Below are positions 40,500 through 52,147 of a stretch of DNA of 64,000 nucleotides, piece after piece. The position numbers and the translations under genes were made by a program. Under the pieces are notes generated by a model. The model made no database searches. It was not told where the DNA came from and was given only the letters and a program-made list of their open reading frames with translations. The stretch's first letter is position 1. Every line of letters starts with the position of its first letter. Origin of the DNA: Fasciola hepatica (lineage: Eukaryota; Platyhelminthes; Trematoda; Plagiorchiida; Fasciolidae); the NCBI GenBank assembly GCA_948099385.1, contig CANUEZ040000031.1, positions 4,705,001-4,769,000 on the forward strand, in the 5' to 3' direction.

Positions 40500-41051
40500 T
40501 CCCGACACTTGACCGGCTGTAGCCGCTCGAAGTCGTGAACGTGTTCGCGGAGATTTCATAGAAACCCTCAGGGTAATGAAGGCACTGTCAGGTATAAATC
40601 CAGGAGACACTTCCGATTGGATCCCAGAGAGAGGCTAAAGGGGTCAGCCTTAGATTACAGAGGAATCAGTCGAGGCCCCAAATTACTGCAAACTACTTCT
40701 CGAATAGAGTCGCACCCCAATGAAATATGCTCCCAAAGGAGGTCATAAATACCACAACAGTGGATAGTTCTATGCAAGAAGCGGACCAATGTTGAGTGGC
40801 TGTATACCCCGATTTATGTAAGGCAGTTTTTAGGGTCAGAGACAAGTTACTCGTTGTTTCCCTTTTTCTCTGTGAGGGCTGATACTTCACGAAATTTCTG
40901 TCTCATAGAAAAAGAAATTCACTCAGTACTGGGAGCAAAGGAAACGAGCAGACGACACAACTATTTGGACATAGGATTAGCTCTAGCCACATCGAGCCCT
41001 TTGCATGCTCAACGCTGGATAGGCGTACTCAAGGCTGGACAAAAAGGCTAC
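40500..41051 (+). pseudogene. LINE C-like 3' fragment, degenerate
   Basis: The plus strand shows stretches like the C-terminal and 3' untranslated part of LINE C, for example GGGAGCAAAGGAAACGAGCA at 40939-40958 against GGGAGCCAAAGAAACTCGCC in the right arm. No continuous frame. Confidence 0.4.
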
Positions 41052-41377
41052 TGATGGTAGGACCCGGAAGAGACATATTTTTCATGAAGCTATGAGTCAT
41101 TCTTAAAGGAACGAAGAAAAACGCAGTTTTCTTTTCATCATCCAGATGGCTTCAGGTCAATAATCCATGTAGTCCTCGACCTGTAGGGATGTTGAATTCA
41201 GTTCAAGAGGTTCCATTTTAAAAGCAATCGTAGCTCAACTCCTTCACGCGACGCCAAATATAATACCGAATTGATGGAATGAGCATAACCTTGCACAGAG
41301 CTGCCGAGAGTCAAAAACGCCAACACCGAATAAGATGCAGCCTGATATTTCGCATGTCTGGTATCACGTACTGTATA
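41052..41377 (-). mobile_element. Gypsy-1 gag start and LTR end, right arm
   Basis: Reverse complement of 6297-6627. It includes the leader and first gag codons. Gypsy-1 pol is absent on this side, where the sequence switches to a LINE fragment at 41051. Confidence 0.7.
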
Positions 41378-41803
41378 TGTAAAGTCCAGCCACCAGAATG
41401 TTAGAGCCACGCGTAGCGACCAATTTCGACACAATTCAAAACAAAGTCGATTCAAAATAGCTACGGTATTATATACAACAAATTAATGAATTTTACAATA
41501 ATCAAACCTCAATAGTGTTCCTTCTGGGCTCTTTCGCTCCAAATTGGACAAAAACTCAACAACTGCAGCTGGGTTACAGCAAAATGTTAGATACGGAAGA
41601 TGAGATTACCAAATATAGTCACAACGAAGTTCAAGCTGAGCGACTCTCGCTCGAGGCAACGGTAGGAGTCTCGTTTGTGACAAAGATTTAGGGAAATAAA
41701 ACAAACAATCAGAACCCCAGCAAAGATAGTTCATACGAATGCTAAATGTCGTTTGTAACATGGATGCTAATGCATGGAACGGGGTTTACTGAACACCTCT
41801 ACA
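41378..41803 (-). mobile_element. 3' LTR of Pao-2
   Basis: 426 bp, nearly identical to the solo LTR at 5872-6296 and to the split 5' LTR. Confidence 0.85.
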
Positions 41804-41920
41804 CCGGCCTCCAAAATCCGACCCGGATGTTTTCCTTGCACCACTAGGTATGGTCGGCCTCATGCCTCGGCTCGAACTACGGTTTCCCATTACTTTAATC
41901 TGATCACCGTCAATAGCAGC

Positions 41921-43264
41921 TCACAGCCGGACAAGTGGATCAACTCTCAGTGGCCCCTCCCGGTTCGGCAGATCCGAAGACCCGCCTCCCACTCGAGGAG
42001 AGTTGGCCGCTGAACCTACACCACCAGTGTCCGGTTTGCTTTCATTAAGACAAATCTTTCCAATGTCACGGAGCACTAATCCTTCGTTAGTTCGCACTGT
42101 TGCCGTTCGTACCATGCCATCGTCCGAAACTGAGATGCTTTCGATGACTCCTATCGGCCATCGGCCACGCGACAAAGCCACCGAAACTAGTAGCACTACA
42201 TCACCCGATTTAAGGTTGCCTTCTCGAGTTATCCACTTCTGCCGCTGTTGTAACAGTGGAAGATATTCCCTGATCCATCTCTTCCAAAACACAGATGTTA
42301 GGTAGTTTTCCTGCCTCCACTGACGAAACATTCTATCGCGCAACGAATCAGCCGGAATATCTCGTGGGTTCGCCCTCAGGATAAGTAGGTCATTGGGCGT
42401 GAGTACTGGCAGACCACAACAGCCCGAGGTCAAAGGCGCTAGCGGTCGTCCGTTTACTATCCACTCACTTTCCGTATGGAATGTCAACAATATTTCGTTA
42501 GTCATCGGCTGCTCGTCACTAACTGAAAGAAGTATTCTTCTAACCGAACGCACCATGATCTCTCATATGCCGCCACGGTGACTAGCATGTAGGGGATTGA
42601 AGTGCCACTGCACGCCCCGTTGCAACAATCTATCTGCAATCATATCACTAGACCAGTTTCCCATTAGGTTCTTCAATTCCCTTTGAGCCACAACAAAGTT
42701 TGTAACATTATCACTAAAAATCTCGGACGGTGCCCCTCTCCTCGACATGAAATGCAGCAATGTCATAATGAATGAATCCGTGCTTAGAGAATAAAAATTT
42801 CAATGTGTACCGCACGCATCTGTGGGCAGGTGAAGATGCATTTATATCGTTTCTCCATGCTGCGCCCGTGTTGACTCTCAAATGGGCCAAAATAATCTAT
42901 TCCGACGTATTTGAACGGAAACTAACCTTGTTGGACTCTGATGGCTTGTAGAGGAGCCATCATCTGTTCGCCTACGACCGCCAAATGCTTCCGACATTTC
43001 CAACATCCTCCAAGTACTCGCTTGACGGCAGCTCCCCCCTGTACAATCCAAAATGTTTTGCAAAGTTTCGCGAGTAACTGGGAAGGTCCCGCGTGTCCTT
43101 CCATCGCGTCGTACCATCGGATTATCGAGTCTGTACTCGGGTGAGTCTCGGGTAGTATCACCGGATGTTTCACACCCTGAAGCTGACTGGAGTAGTTCAG
43201 TCGTCCTCCAACAAAGATTTCCATTCGATACGATTGGATAGAGTTTTAATAGAGTCCTGTTCAT
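41921..43264 (-). pseudogene. Pao-2 integrase, broken
   Basis: The zinc-binding part has RWYDAMEGHAGPSQLLAKL and CWKCRKHLAVVGEQMMAPL (43130-42940). After a gap with stops, 42766-42563 has SEIFSDNVTNFVVAQREL (second catalytic Asp) and HASHRGGI, then a TGA where Trp is expected, then the conserved Glu in EIMVRSVRRILL. The frame 42556-41921 continues with LTPNDLLILRANPRDIP, FWKRWIREYLPLLQQRQKW and KSGDVVLLVSVALSRGRWP, the DUF5641-type C-terminal domain. About 110 bp at 42770-42880 are too damaged to read. Confidence 0.8.
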
Positions 43265-43613
43265 CGGAGATCTGTTAGTGCATAGGTTATTGCTCCTGTC
43301 TCGCAGCCATTTTAACTCTTCGCCATAGACCTTAGCTTATACAATCAGAATAACACTTTCCTCCGCTTTAGCAATGTCGTGTAACTTCAACGGCCCAGTT
43401 ATCAATCCTAGATCCGTGCGCCCGCCTCTCATGACTGCAACGTACATTTTACAACGGGGTTAACCACGCTACCGACTTCAGCAAGTGAAACCAACTGGAG
43501 TGCCTAGCTAGAAGTGCGTCCGTCCATGTATCTTGCAACACTGTGAGAACTGTACTCGAAGGCTGATTCAACTTAACGTTTGGTGGTGCTGCAGACACCG
43601 TAGGACTGGTCGG

Positions 43614-44039
43614 CTATGAAGTTTCATTGTTTATCAAGAATTCAGGACCTTCGAACCAGCAGCTGATATCACTCGGTGATGTTGTGCCTCTTGACGCCAA
43701 GTCTGCAGGGTTAGCCTCCGATCTGACATGACGCCACTGCCAGGGTTCCGACCACTGATGGATTTCAGAAAAACGGCCCGCAACGTACGCACTAAATCTC
43801 GTTTTAGTGTTGTTTATGTAGTGCAAAACTATAGCAGAGTCCGTCCGGTAGTAGGTCTTACCAAACTTGATTCCAGTTTCTTCTATAAGAATCCGAGAAA
43901 CTACAGCGGCCGGCCTCGCTGCGGCTAACTCCAATCGAGGGATCGTTACGGTCCTCAGAGGAGCTACCCTTGACTTAGAGAACTCTAGGGCACAGTAGGG
44001 GGCTTTGTCCCTTGAAACCATTCTGGAATACGCCACCAC
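43614..44039 (-). pseudogene. Pao-2 RNase H region
   Basis: Frame with SRVAPLRTVTIPRLELAAAR, YYRTDSAIVLHYINNTKTRF and HVRSEANPADLASRGTT, the conserved RNase H-like blocks of BEL/Pao. A stop near 44042 separates it from the upstream part (HVLCDAS). Confidence 0.8.
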
Positions 44040-44051
44040 CCCATAGCCAAC

Positions 44052-45245
44052 TTAAGAAGCGTCACATAATACATGAAGCTGCACACCTTCGTTCAGTGAG
44101 TCACCTCTAATAACAGAACGCCGAATTTTGAATGTGCATAGTTGTTCCATACTTCTTAACCACTCATTCCAGCGTCGTAGGCGTTCTTCTTTAATTGAGT
44201 GGTCCCAACCAATCTTCAAGCGACACAGTGATTGCAATAACACCTTGCCTGGCAGAATGAAAGGTGAAACCAACCCTAGTGGGTCGAAAACGGATGATAA
44301 TATAGACGACAAGCCACGCCTTGTTTGAGGTTTTTCGCATATTGCGAATGAAAACTGGAAAGTGTCTTCTATTGCATTCCATTTTAACCCAAACGTCCTC
44401 TCCGGCACAGGTGCGCAATCATCATTTTTCCAAAGTGGGATGAGCCAGCTCAGAATTTGGTAAAATATCCAGCACCTCCTTACGATTACACACCCACTTA
44501 TGAAGCCGGAATCCGCCTCGTGATAGTAACCCACTCATCTGGATAGCAAAAACTCTTGCGTTCTCCGGTGTGAGCAAAGAAACAAGGCAGTCGTCCACAT
44601 AGAAGGTGTTATACACGGCCCTGGAGAAGTTATCCTCATACTGTCATCCCCAATCGTCTGCCGTGCGACGTAACGCAAAACTTGCACAAAATGGGGGGAA
44701 GTGGCACCAAACGGGTGGGCATTCATATGATATTCAACAAGATTACCACCTAGTGGACTATTTTCCCACCAGAGAAACCTCAGTGCTCCTTTGTCTCTCG
44801 TCGGCACTCAAACCTGCATGAACATTTCTTCAATATCCGCAGCCAACGCGACAGATTCCTTTCGAAAACGAAGCAACACTCCAACTAAGCTTGCTGTCGT
44901 GTCCGGTCCCTGTAGCAAGTAATCATTCACCGAGAGTCCCTGGAATGCAGCCGCACAGCCAAACACCACCCTCAACTTGCTAGGCTTTTTAGGGTTTGTA
45001 ACTTGCTGATATGATAAGTACCACTTTGGCTCAAACCCCACTTTTGGCTGTACATCGGGCACTAACTGGGTGTGGCCCTTGCGCAAATAACCCTCTATTA
45101 TTGTAGAGTATTTGCCAAAGAATTCAGGGTCACGCGCAAAACGTTTCCTCAAGCCGTTCAATCTCTCTTTGGCCACAATATAATTATTTAGAAGTCTCAC
45201 TTCAGGATTCCTCCACGGAAGTGCAACTCCATAGTGTCTGTTCAA
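44052..45245 (-). pseudogene. Pao-2 reverse transcriptase, four frame segments
   Basis: 45245-44808 has YGVALPWRNPEVRLLNNYIV, KPSKLRVVFGCAAAFQGLSV and ALAADIEEMFMQV, then a stop. 44807-44535 has GALRFLWWENSP and MNAHPFGATSPHF. 44616-44422 has YNTFYVDDCLVSL (YVDD near 44605) and SRGGFRLHKW. 44534-44052 has FGLKWNAIEDTF, LSSVFDPLGLVSPFILPGKV and GVQLHVLCDAS. All core motifs are recognisable, but there are at least three frameshifts or stops. Confidence 0.85.
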
Positions 45246-45503
45246 CTAGGTTGTGGCATTGGAAACCATATCAACGGCCCATTTGTCTTCTAATGAAGGA
45301 GAGTTTTCCGATGCCCACCCACCGCAGAAATCGCCGTTGTATAGTCAATCGGTCTGTTCTGCTAAAGGATCGATTCCCCTCTCAATGTGTTTTACTGTCC
45401 TCACGAAGCGCGGTTCCTGGTTTATCGGACCAAGAACAAACCATCCTAAAATCGTCCGCACAGCAAAAGGTTGTTTTCTTTTGCCGCATCTTTGCTCTAA
45501 TGC

Positions 45504-45845
45504 TCAATGTGCTTCTGGGATGTCGGCACCTATCAGGATTCGCACTCTCGAATCTCCAAGATTCTGTACTTGGAAGCAACATAGGTGAGGCCAGGATAAA
45601 ATGTCCGCATCTTTGCAGTACTGGACTGCTTGGATTGGTAGCCTACCAACATAAAACGCTCTCTCTACATTCACGAAATCATTCTCTGACAGTGAGTTCA
45701 GTCGCAGCTCCGTTATTCCCAAATTCCAAGTGGTAGTCCCATTTGCGGTCGAAATCGAAGGTGAGGTCGGGGATGCCTTCAGGCCCACCAGCTCCATAAT
45801 GTCTTTTTGTATTAGAATCATATCAGACCCGCTGTCCAGCAGAGC
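45504..45845 (-). pseudogene. Pao-2 aspartic protease region
   Basis: ALLDSGSDMILIQKDIMELV contains the DSG active site (about 45840-45800), just after a TAA at 45847. The region continues to VRILIGADIPEAH, matching LLIGCDVPEVH in Pao-1. The region 45246-45503 to the reverse transcriptase is frame-broken. Confidence 0.75.
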
Positions 45846-47253
45846 TTAGGTCTCCACGGAGCCCCCCGGTCCGTTCACTCGCACTGGTAGCACACCTAAA
45901 CTGACCCGACATTCTGGCCTAAGAGTAGCCGCACGAGCATTGGTCCACTGCCCAGGCCTTTTTGCACTGTTCGTACTCAGCTTATCCAGCTGCAGCTCTT
46001 GTGTTGTATCTTGCTTGACTCGATCGGTACATTGCTCCTGTGCAACATGCAGTAGAGGGTGGTGCCTCTTCGGACAACCTGATGTTGAACATGGTTTGGA
46101 AACAGAACAGTTGCTAGACAGATGTCCACACTTGTGACACGAAAAACAAGCCTTGATCTCTTTGATCAATGACCAACGACCGGGTACATCACGAGAAAGG
46201 AATCGCTGATATTCTTCAAGTGCGTGTATTCCATTACATACCGAACACCTATTAGCTGCGACCAAAAATGTAATACCCTGATTTGGCATGAGCCGTGTCG
46301 CTTCTGGATGCGGGTTTTGTGCCTAATTCCTCCAAAATATCATCAGCGGTCCTAGCCCACAAATCCTGGAGACGCGTTGGTGGCACTCGAGTGATACGTT
46401 CCATAGTCTGCAATGAGTTGAGGTCTGGCACGCAATTCATCTGCGTGAGGGCAGCCTCACAGTTCACCAATTTCAACCACAATTTGGTCAGGGCATCCGA
46501 ATCTTTCACCAGAGACTTCAAACCTTGCAGTAAGCCGTCAATCAGTGAACAAGCCATTACATGATCTTGTCCATGCAGACCCTGTAAGGTTTACCTAGCC
46601 CTATTGTAGGCCAGTGTTGGAGGCAACATAACACATTCGGCAATGGCATCCCTTGCTTGTCCCTTGCAGTAATGCATCAAATAAAGTAGGCGCTGGCCAT
46701 CGTCTCGAACTCTACCTTCGACGTAATATTCGAACTGTTTCACAAACCTCCAGCACGTTGACGAGCAGCCCGAAAATGACTCCAGTTCCACCCTGGGTAG
46801 GTCCAAACAATAATCCACTGCAGGTTCCGCCACTGGAACCAAGCTTGTTGTTCGTGGTGCATCGTTATGCACGTGGCAATCACCCAGGTAACGAGAAAGA
46901 TGTTCACTGACCCTTACTCCACCTTTGATTTCATCTCAGTTGACTAGATCTTCTTCTTCTTCAGAGAGTGCCAAACGCAGTTTCGCCATTTCCGTCTCAT
47001 TCCTTACCTGGAGTGGCTTACGGTGCTTGTCTAACTCTAATTGTTCTGCAAACTGCTTCTCCTTCAACTCGGCTAACAACAGATTAGCTCCAGCTCTATG
47101 GGAAACCGAGCTAACCCTAGAACAACCTGATATACTAGAGCCTGAGCAAGAAACGTGACAAACACCTACGGGCAAATGGGTGTGGTTCACCTGCAGGGTA
47201 TTGTCCATTGATTCGTAACGGTTTACAATTTGCTGCGTAATTTCATGCCTCAC
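45846..47253 (-). pseudogene. Pao-2 Gag, broken
   Basis: From 47253: an N-terminal Glu/Leu/Lys-rich stretch (LKEKQFAEQLELDKHRKPLQ, coiled-coil-like), then a stop at about 46936. 46872-46591 has LPRVELESFSGCSSTCWRFV and LLYLMHYCKGQARDAIAEC, the gag core shared with Pao-1. After a stop, 46557-46252 continues the capsid. 46289-45846 has CSVCNGIHALEEYQ and a zinc knuckle CFSCHKCGHLSSNC, followed by CSTSGCPKRHHPLLH, in the same order as Pao-1. Confidence 0.8.
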
Positions 47254-47275
47254 AATTGCCGAGGATAAAGAGTAC

Positions 47276-47462
47276 TGTAAAGTCCAGCCACCAGAATGTT
47301 AGAGCCACGCGTAGCGACCAATTTCGACACAATTCAAAACAAAGTCGATTCAAAATAGCTACGGTATTATATACAACAAATTATTGAATTTTACAATAAT
47401 CAAACCTCAATAGTGTTCCTTCTGGGCTCTTCCGCTCCAAATTGGACAAAAACCCAACAACT
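47276..47462 (-). mobile_element. 5' LTR of Pao-2, terminal part
   Basis: Ends of the LTR adjacent to gag. It is interrupted at AACT (47459-47462) by the repeat that follows. The other part of the LTR is 49559-49797. Confidence 0.85.
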
Positions 47463-48118
47463 TTCCCATTGAAAGTTCTAGCCACACTTAGGAGTTTCTT
47501 CTTTTGTCTCACGTTTCATGGCCTCAATGTGCCTTTAGAATCCGCCGCACCGATGAGCCCGTGCCTAACTTTTGTTCTTCTTTCCGTTAACCGTTGATCC
47601 TCAGCTGCGTCACTCTATCTCACTTTCCTTGCCATAGTCTTTTGCGTCCGCCCGCTCTCGCAGGACCCGTCCGATGATCGCACCCACGTATACATATATC
47701 TATATATACATATATATACATATATATATATACCTTGGGTATGCTCCACTCACTTTTCCCCCTACATAACTAGATTGTGCCATTTTACTTTACACAATTT
47801 GCGTATATATAAATAGATCCGTTCCGTCCTTTAGCGAAGTGTGCTCGCCCCCACTTAATTCCTGGCTCAGGCTAGAACTCAGCCGTCCCATCCTGCTTTT
47901 TGTGCCTTTCTCGTACACTGAAGCCTTTCCACACGGATTACCATTCCTAAGTCACTAAGCTTCACTTCTCTACGCACATGCTCATGGTAAGTTGAGACCC
48001 CATTCCAACCGGAATCCGTATGCCCCTGCGGAATACCAGCACGTTTGCCTCCACATGAAAAATCCTCATTTTAACACTCAGTGTTCCCCCCCCCCTTTTA
48101 CTGTTTGCCGTCCTTTAC

Positions 48119-48143
48119 CACAGCTGGTAAACTGACCAGACTG
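48119..48143 (+). other. Hairpin motif CACAGCTGG-N8-CCAGACTG, first
   Basis: CAGCTGG pairs with CCAG-A-CTG, leaving one bulged A and a loop of eight bases (TAAACTGA). The same arms with other loop sequences occur at 48405-48429 and 61625-61649, and again in the second repeat copy at 57325-57349 and 57611-57635. Confidence 0.5.
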
Positions 48144-48404
48144 TTATCTTCCTATTTTCTCATTCTTCTTCCAGACCATACCATCTACTATTATTTTATT
48201 CCTGGTTCCCAAACGGACACCCTCTCCTCATCCACCGCCTACCTGATATCGCCCCAAATCTCTACTATCACCCAACTACCCTAGAAAGCTACCAGTCTCC
48301 GTCTAGGGATCCCTAATAGACCGGTCCACTAGCCAAACGATAACTAATTGTTCGGATAACAAATTGTTCATTTTCTTGCTTCCATATAAACGATAATCAT
48401 AACC

Positions 48405-48429
48405 CACAGCTGGAACACTTTCCAGACTG
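48405..48429 (+). other. Hairpin motif CACAGCTGG-N8-CCAGACTG, second
   Basis: Same arms as 48119-48143 with loop AACACTTT, 286 bp downstream in the same repeat. Confidence 0.5.
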
Positions 48430-49797
48430 CCGCACTCCTGATCTCTTCCAGATTGCATTGGTTGCTTGGGTATCCATCGGCCAAATGGACGTTTATTCCA
48501 GATTACCGTAAGGACTGGACGATTTGATTAATGGTTTAAACCTATACTCTCGCCTGCTGACGTTACATGGGGCACCGTACATGGATTAACAAAACCTCAT
48601 GAAAGTCTCACTGGATCGCAGAGGTGATTCCTGACAGCAACCATCAACACATCCGCTCAACGTCTATTCCCAAATAATCCAACCCAAAAGTTCAATTCTT
48701 CCCGCGTTGCAGTACGAAACCAATGGCCGGAACCCAGCCTTCGCAGCTGTCAACTTCGTCAAACCAGCCCTTTTTTACCTGCTTCCCTCAACATTCTACC
48801 TGCAACCAAGGTCTTTATGAAACAGAATACCAGCCATCTGCAGCCAACTATAATTTGGTTAACAATTTTCTATCAAATACAAAAAACATTTTACACTCTT
48901 CCAACTCCTGCCTAGCCGAACCATTGACGTTTTGTCTGCACTAATCCATTTCATTGACGGCTTTTCTTTTCTTTAATAGTCCGTTATATGTCCATACACC
49001 ATTCATGCTCTTCAAAAGTTAACTGGAGTAACTGCGAAGATTTTCGTCTTCATTTGAATTCCCATATGACACTCTAATCACCTGCACAAAAGGTCCGTTT
49101 TATTATCACCTTTGAATCACTTGCCTTTATTTCACATGCTTCCTCCACAATTAGTTACCCAATGCTGGATCAGTGTCCAATATTCCGCTGGTATCTCTGA
49201 CTGCACTTTGAAAGCCCCACGCTTGCTTTACTTCTAACAATGTTCTTTGGCATCTCTTCCGCCCGGTTACTTGTTAGTGACCGTCCATGTCGCCTATATC
49301 AGCAATTCCACGACTGTCCAGCTATCCACACCGCCCCTAGCGATTTCGAAACCGATTTGGAATTCCCGCCTCAACCATTACCACTTTTGTTTACTCAAAC
49401 ACTACATGACTTTACTGGTGTATTTCGGTTTCTGTGATTTATAAATTTAGAATTTGTGAATACCTCACATTGCCAGGTACTGCTGTATACTCTGATCTTG
49501 CCTTGTGCATGTGTATCGACCACGGTCAAGAAATATACTATACTATACTATACTAACTGCAGCTGGGTTACAGCAAAATGTTTGATACGGAAGATGAGAT
49601 TACCAAATACAGTCACAACGAAGTTCAAGCTGAGCGACTCTCGCTCGAGGCAACGGTAGGAGTCTCGTTTGTGACAAAGATTTAGGGAAATAAAACAAAC
49701 AATCAGAACCCCAGCAAAGATAGTTCATACGAATGCTAAATGTCGTTTGTAACATGGATGCTAATGCATGAAACGGGGTTTACTGAACTCCTTTACA

Positions 49798-51200
49798 ATC
49801 TAAGTGTGTATTATAGCGGAGAGGGCATAGTAAACCAAAACATAAAGTGTCAATCCTGAATATTACACCGTGTTTCATCTTTGCAGATGATGTGAAGTTA
49901 GCAAGGTGTGATTTAGCACAGGATATAAATTCGGTGCTCACAGGGGCAGAACGACAGTATTTACTGCTGAATCTCGCCACATGTCAAGATTAAAGAAAAA
50001 CTGCTGAAAATTCCCCCAAATTTTCTTCGTGCTTTGTAGGTTTGACTATACTTGACATTATTCGGAAAAGTTCGTCTATACACCAAATGTTTGCACGGTT
50101 GCTTATTCGTGTCAGACATTTGAATTGGGCCTTGAACCGTTTCTGACTGTCGCGCTTGAGTCACGGGGCTTTGAAACTTTGGGTTTTACTGTGGAGTCTA
50201 CTTGGCCGTATACTTGGTTTTTATATTTATTTTTACCTTTTGTGAATTTCCCTTTAGTACTGTAGAAAAAACGAATCGATCTTGCTTTGGTTTTGGGATT
50301 CGTTCAAATTGACTACGCGTCGCTCGATTAGCGAGAATCGATTTACCTCAAGTCTTGACCCATAGCATGGACGGGACGAACAGTATTCCGTTTAAAAGTG
50401 TGTCAGAGCTAAAAGATCTGGGTGTGATAGTCACACAGGACTTCAAGCTTTTGAGGCAGTGCCAGGGAGCTGCCGGTATGACCAGAGGGGTTCACCCAGG
50501 GTATGCAGTATCACCACATGAAAATCCAGAAGCCTTCATTCCGCTTTACAAGGTTTCAGTGCGACCCCTTCTGGGGCATTGTGGGAAGGCGTTGGCTCTC
50601 TATTATCGCAAGAATTAGGGGTGCTCGAAGGGGATGCAGCGACTTGTCACTAGAATGATCACCGGTCAGAAGGGGAAGCGTTGCGCCCAATGTCTAGATG
50701 ACCTTAATCTATTATCTTTAGAGGGGCGTAGAGGTCCAAGTGACCTATTAGAAGCGTTTAAGATCATAAAGGACCTGTCGGGTATAGACAGGGGATTTGT
50801 TCGTTTCTGCCCCTGAGTGCGGCACCAGATGACACGGCCCTAAGCCAAATCGGGCATACTTAGAGCGAGGCATACGGGCCAAATTTTCTACAAATAGGGT
50901 TGTACTTATGTGGAATAGACTGACAGAGGATGCTGTTTAATTCAGCAGTGTACCAACTTTTCAGAAAGCCCTAGATTCACGCCTGAACACAGCATTCCCA
51001 GAGCTAGCTGTGTAAACGATTGGCGAGGTAATGAGCCCCTTGTATTTTTGTCAATGAACTTATGTCTGTGAAGTTAATAATGCTTTTCAGACAAGACATT
51101 CAACGCGTAGTGTTGGGAGCCAAAGAAACTCGCCGACAACACAATAATCTTGATGCTCGATTGGTTTCGGCCACTCTTGAACTGTGAAAACCGAACTGGA
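49798..51200 (+). pseudogene. LINE C 3' fragment, right arm, with Pao-3 solo LTR
   Basis: After a short stretch of Gypsy-1 terminal sequence, CFIFADDVKLARCDLAQDI is read at about 49867-49925, then the LTR at 49982-50346. Then come KSVSELKDLGVIVTQDFKLL (50355-50618) and QRLVTRMITGQKGKRCAQCL (50634-50816). The 3' untranslated region follows, ending in a GGACTGAACTGAA tail near 51195. Same content as 4477-5814. Confidence 0.75.
49982..50346 (+). mobile_element. Solo LTR of Pao-3, right arm
   Basis: 365 bp, TGTCAAGA...GATTTAC, reverse complement of 5323-5687. Confidence 0.5.
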
Positions 51201-52147
51201 CTGAACTGAATTTAACAGGCACCGAGTGGGTTTTTAGAGCGCCCGCTGCGTAAGGATTCCATCTGGCGTTTCTTGTCCTCAGCCTCCAGGATTAGATGCG
51301 GGGGGAGCCTCCTGTTAAGCCTCTTCACGACAGCTCTCAGAAGTGGTCTCAGGAAGGAGAATCACACCTCTTGTCAGTCAGAAGGTTGTCTGGTTTTCGA
51401 TTGAAGATTGAATCGTGCGGCTCTTCCACAACTTACTCTAGGAGTAAGCTCCCATTGTTGATGACTTCTCGGGGCAGGTGGTATGTCGGCAGCAAACCAA
51501 TAGATTCCATCCTCCAGAGCCTCAGTGAGTGTTCCTCCGTACCACAAGTTCCAAGTGGCTGAAAGACCGCATTTATTTCTGGTCCCTGAGCGCCTTGGAT
51601 AATGTGACGGACGCAGATGACGTCACCTTGTATCATCCCACAGGTTTCTGGACAATGCTTGGTAGCTTCTATTTGACCTTTGTAGTCGGTCCCACGTAGA
51701 ACCTCAGTGAGGGGAGAGGCAGCTGTCTGAACTAATTCAAACTTGACTGATTCAGCAGCGGTGCAAGTATATGCGGCAGCGGCTCTATACTACGACCGGG
51801 GCCTACAGCCGGGAATCATCATATTGAGCTTCCCGAAAGAACAGCGGATCGCCCTGGAAATTCTTCACTCTGAAGCACGTGCTGTATCTGTAGGACATTT
51901 CGCTTTTAATTTATTCGACGGTACCACCACTCTCACCGGCTGTCGTTTTTAGCAGGGCGCCAGAGAGTTTGTAGTCTGACATTGACTGTTTTGACCTGTG
52001 CGCATGTGCTCACTTTTCCAAACTTATCGGGAGGGCCCATGTATTGGGACAACGCGTCAGCCTGTCAAGACCATCCTGGTTGAGCCGTGTCAGATGGTAG
52101 TACTCGCCATGCCTTCAGATCGTCATCATAGAGTGAGCACGGCGAGT
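51201..52147. other. Unassigned, about 950 bp
   Basis: Short open frames on both strands (for example plus 51743-51952), with no motif I recognise and no match to other parts of the window that I could see. Confidence 0.25.

Larger units (their letters stand above)
47463..49554 (+). mobile_element. Non-coding repeat with (ATACT)n tail, copy 1 (in Pao-2 LTR)
   Basis: A 2.1-kb insertion splitting the Pao-2 5' LTR. It is flanked by AACT (47459-47462 and 49555-49558) and ends in (ATACT)4 at 49535-49554. Over about 1.85 kb it is more than 99% identical to 56915-58755. It is pyrimidine-rich on this strand, has a TA-rich block at 47690-47732 and no open frame above about 73 codons. The directional simple-repeat tail and short target duplication suggest a non-autonomous non-LTR retroelement. 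I do not recognise the family. Confidence 0.7.
41378..49797 (-). mobile_element. Pao-2, full-length BEL/Pao retrotransposon (broken)
   Basis: 3' LTR 41378-41803, internal region 41804-47275, 5' LTR 47276-47462 plus 49559-49797 (split by a 2.1-kb insertion). The LTRs have TGTAAAG/CTTTACA ends and about 425 bp. The internal region encodes gag to integrase in the BEL/Pao order on the minus strand, with stops and frameshifts in every domain. Without the insert the element is about 6.3 kb. Confidence 0.85.
41052..51200. repeat. Right arm of the long inverted repeat, carrying full-length Pao-2
   Basis: 41052-41377 and 49798-51200 match the left arm 4456-6627 in reverse complement on either side of the Pao-2 insertion. 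The Pao-2 internal region, one LTR and the 47463-49554 repeat are additional. Confidence 0.85.

Noticed and set aside
47690..47732. TA-rich block as a promoter
   Set aside because: It is a simple repeat inside a non-coding mobile repeat and marks the truncation point of the second copy. Nothing shows promoter function.
51201..52147. Possible host gene
   Set aside because: Only short frames on both strands without splice structure or domain. Left as unassigned.
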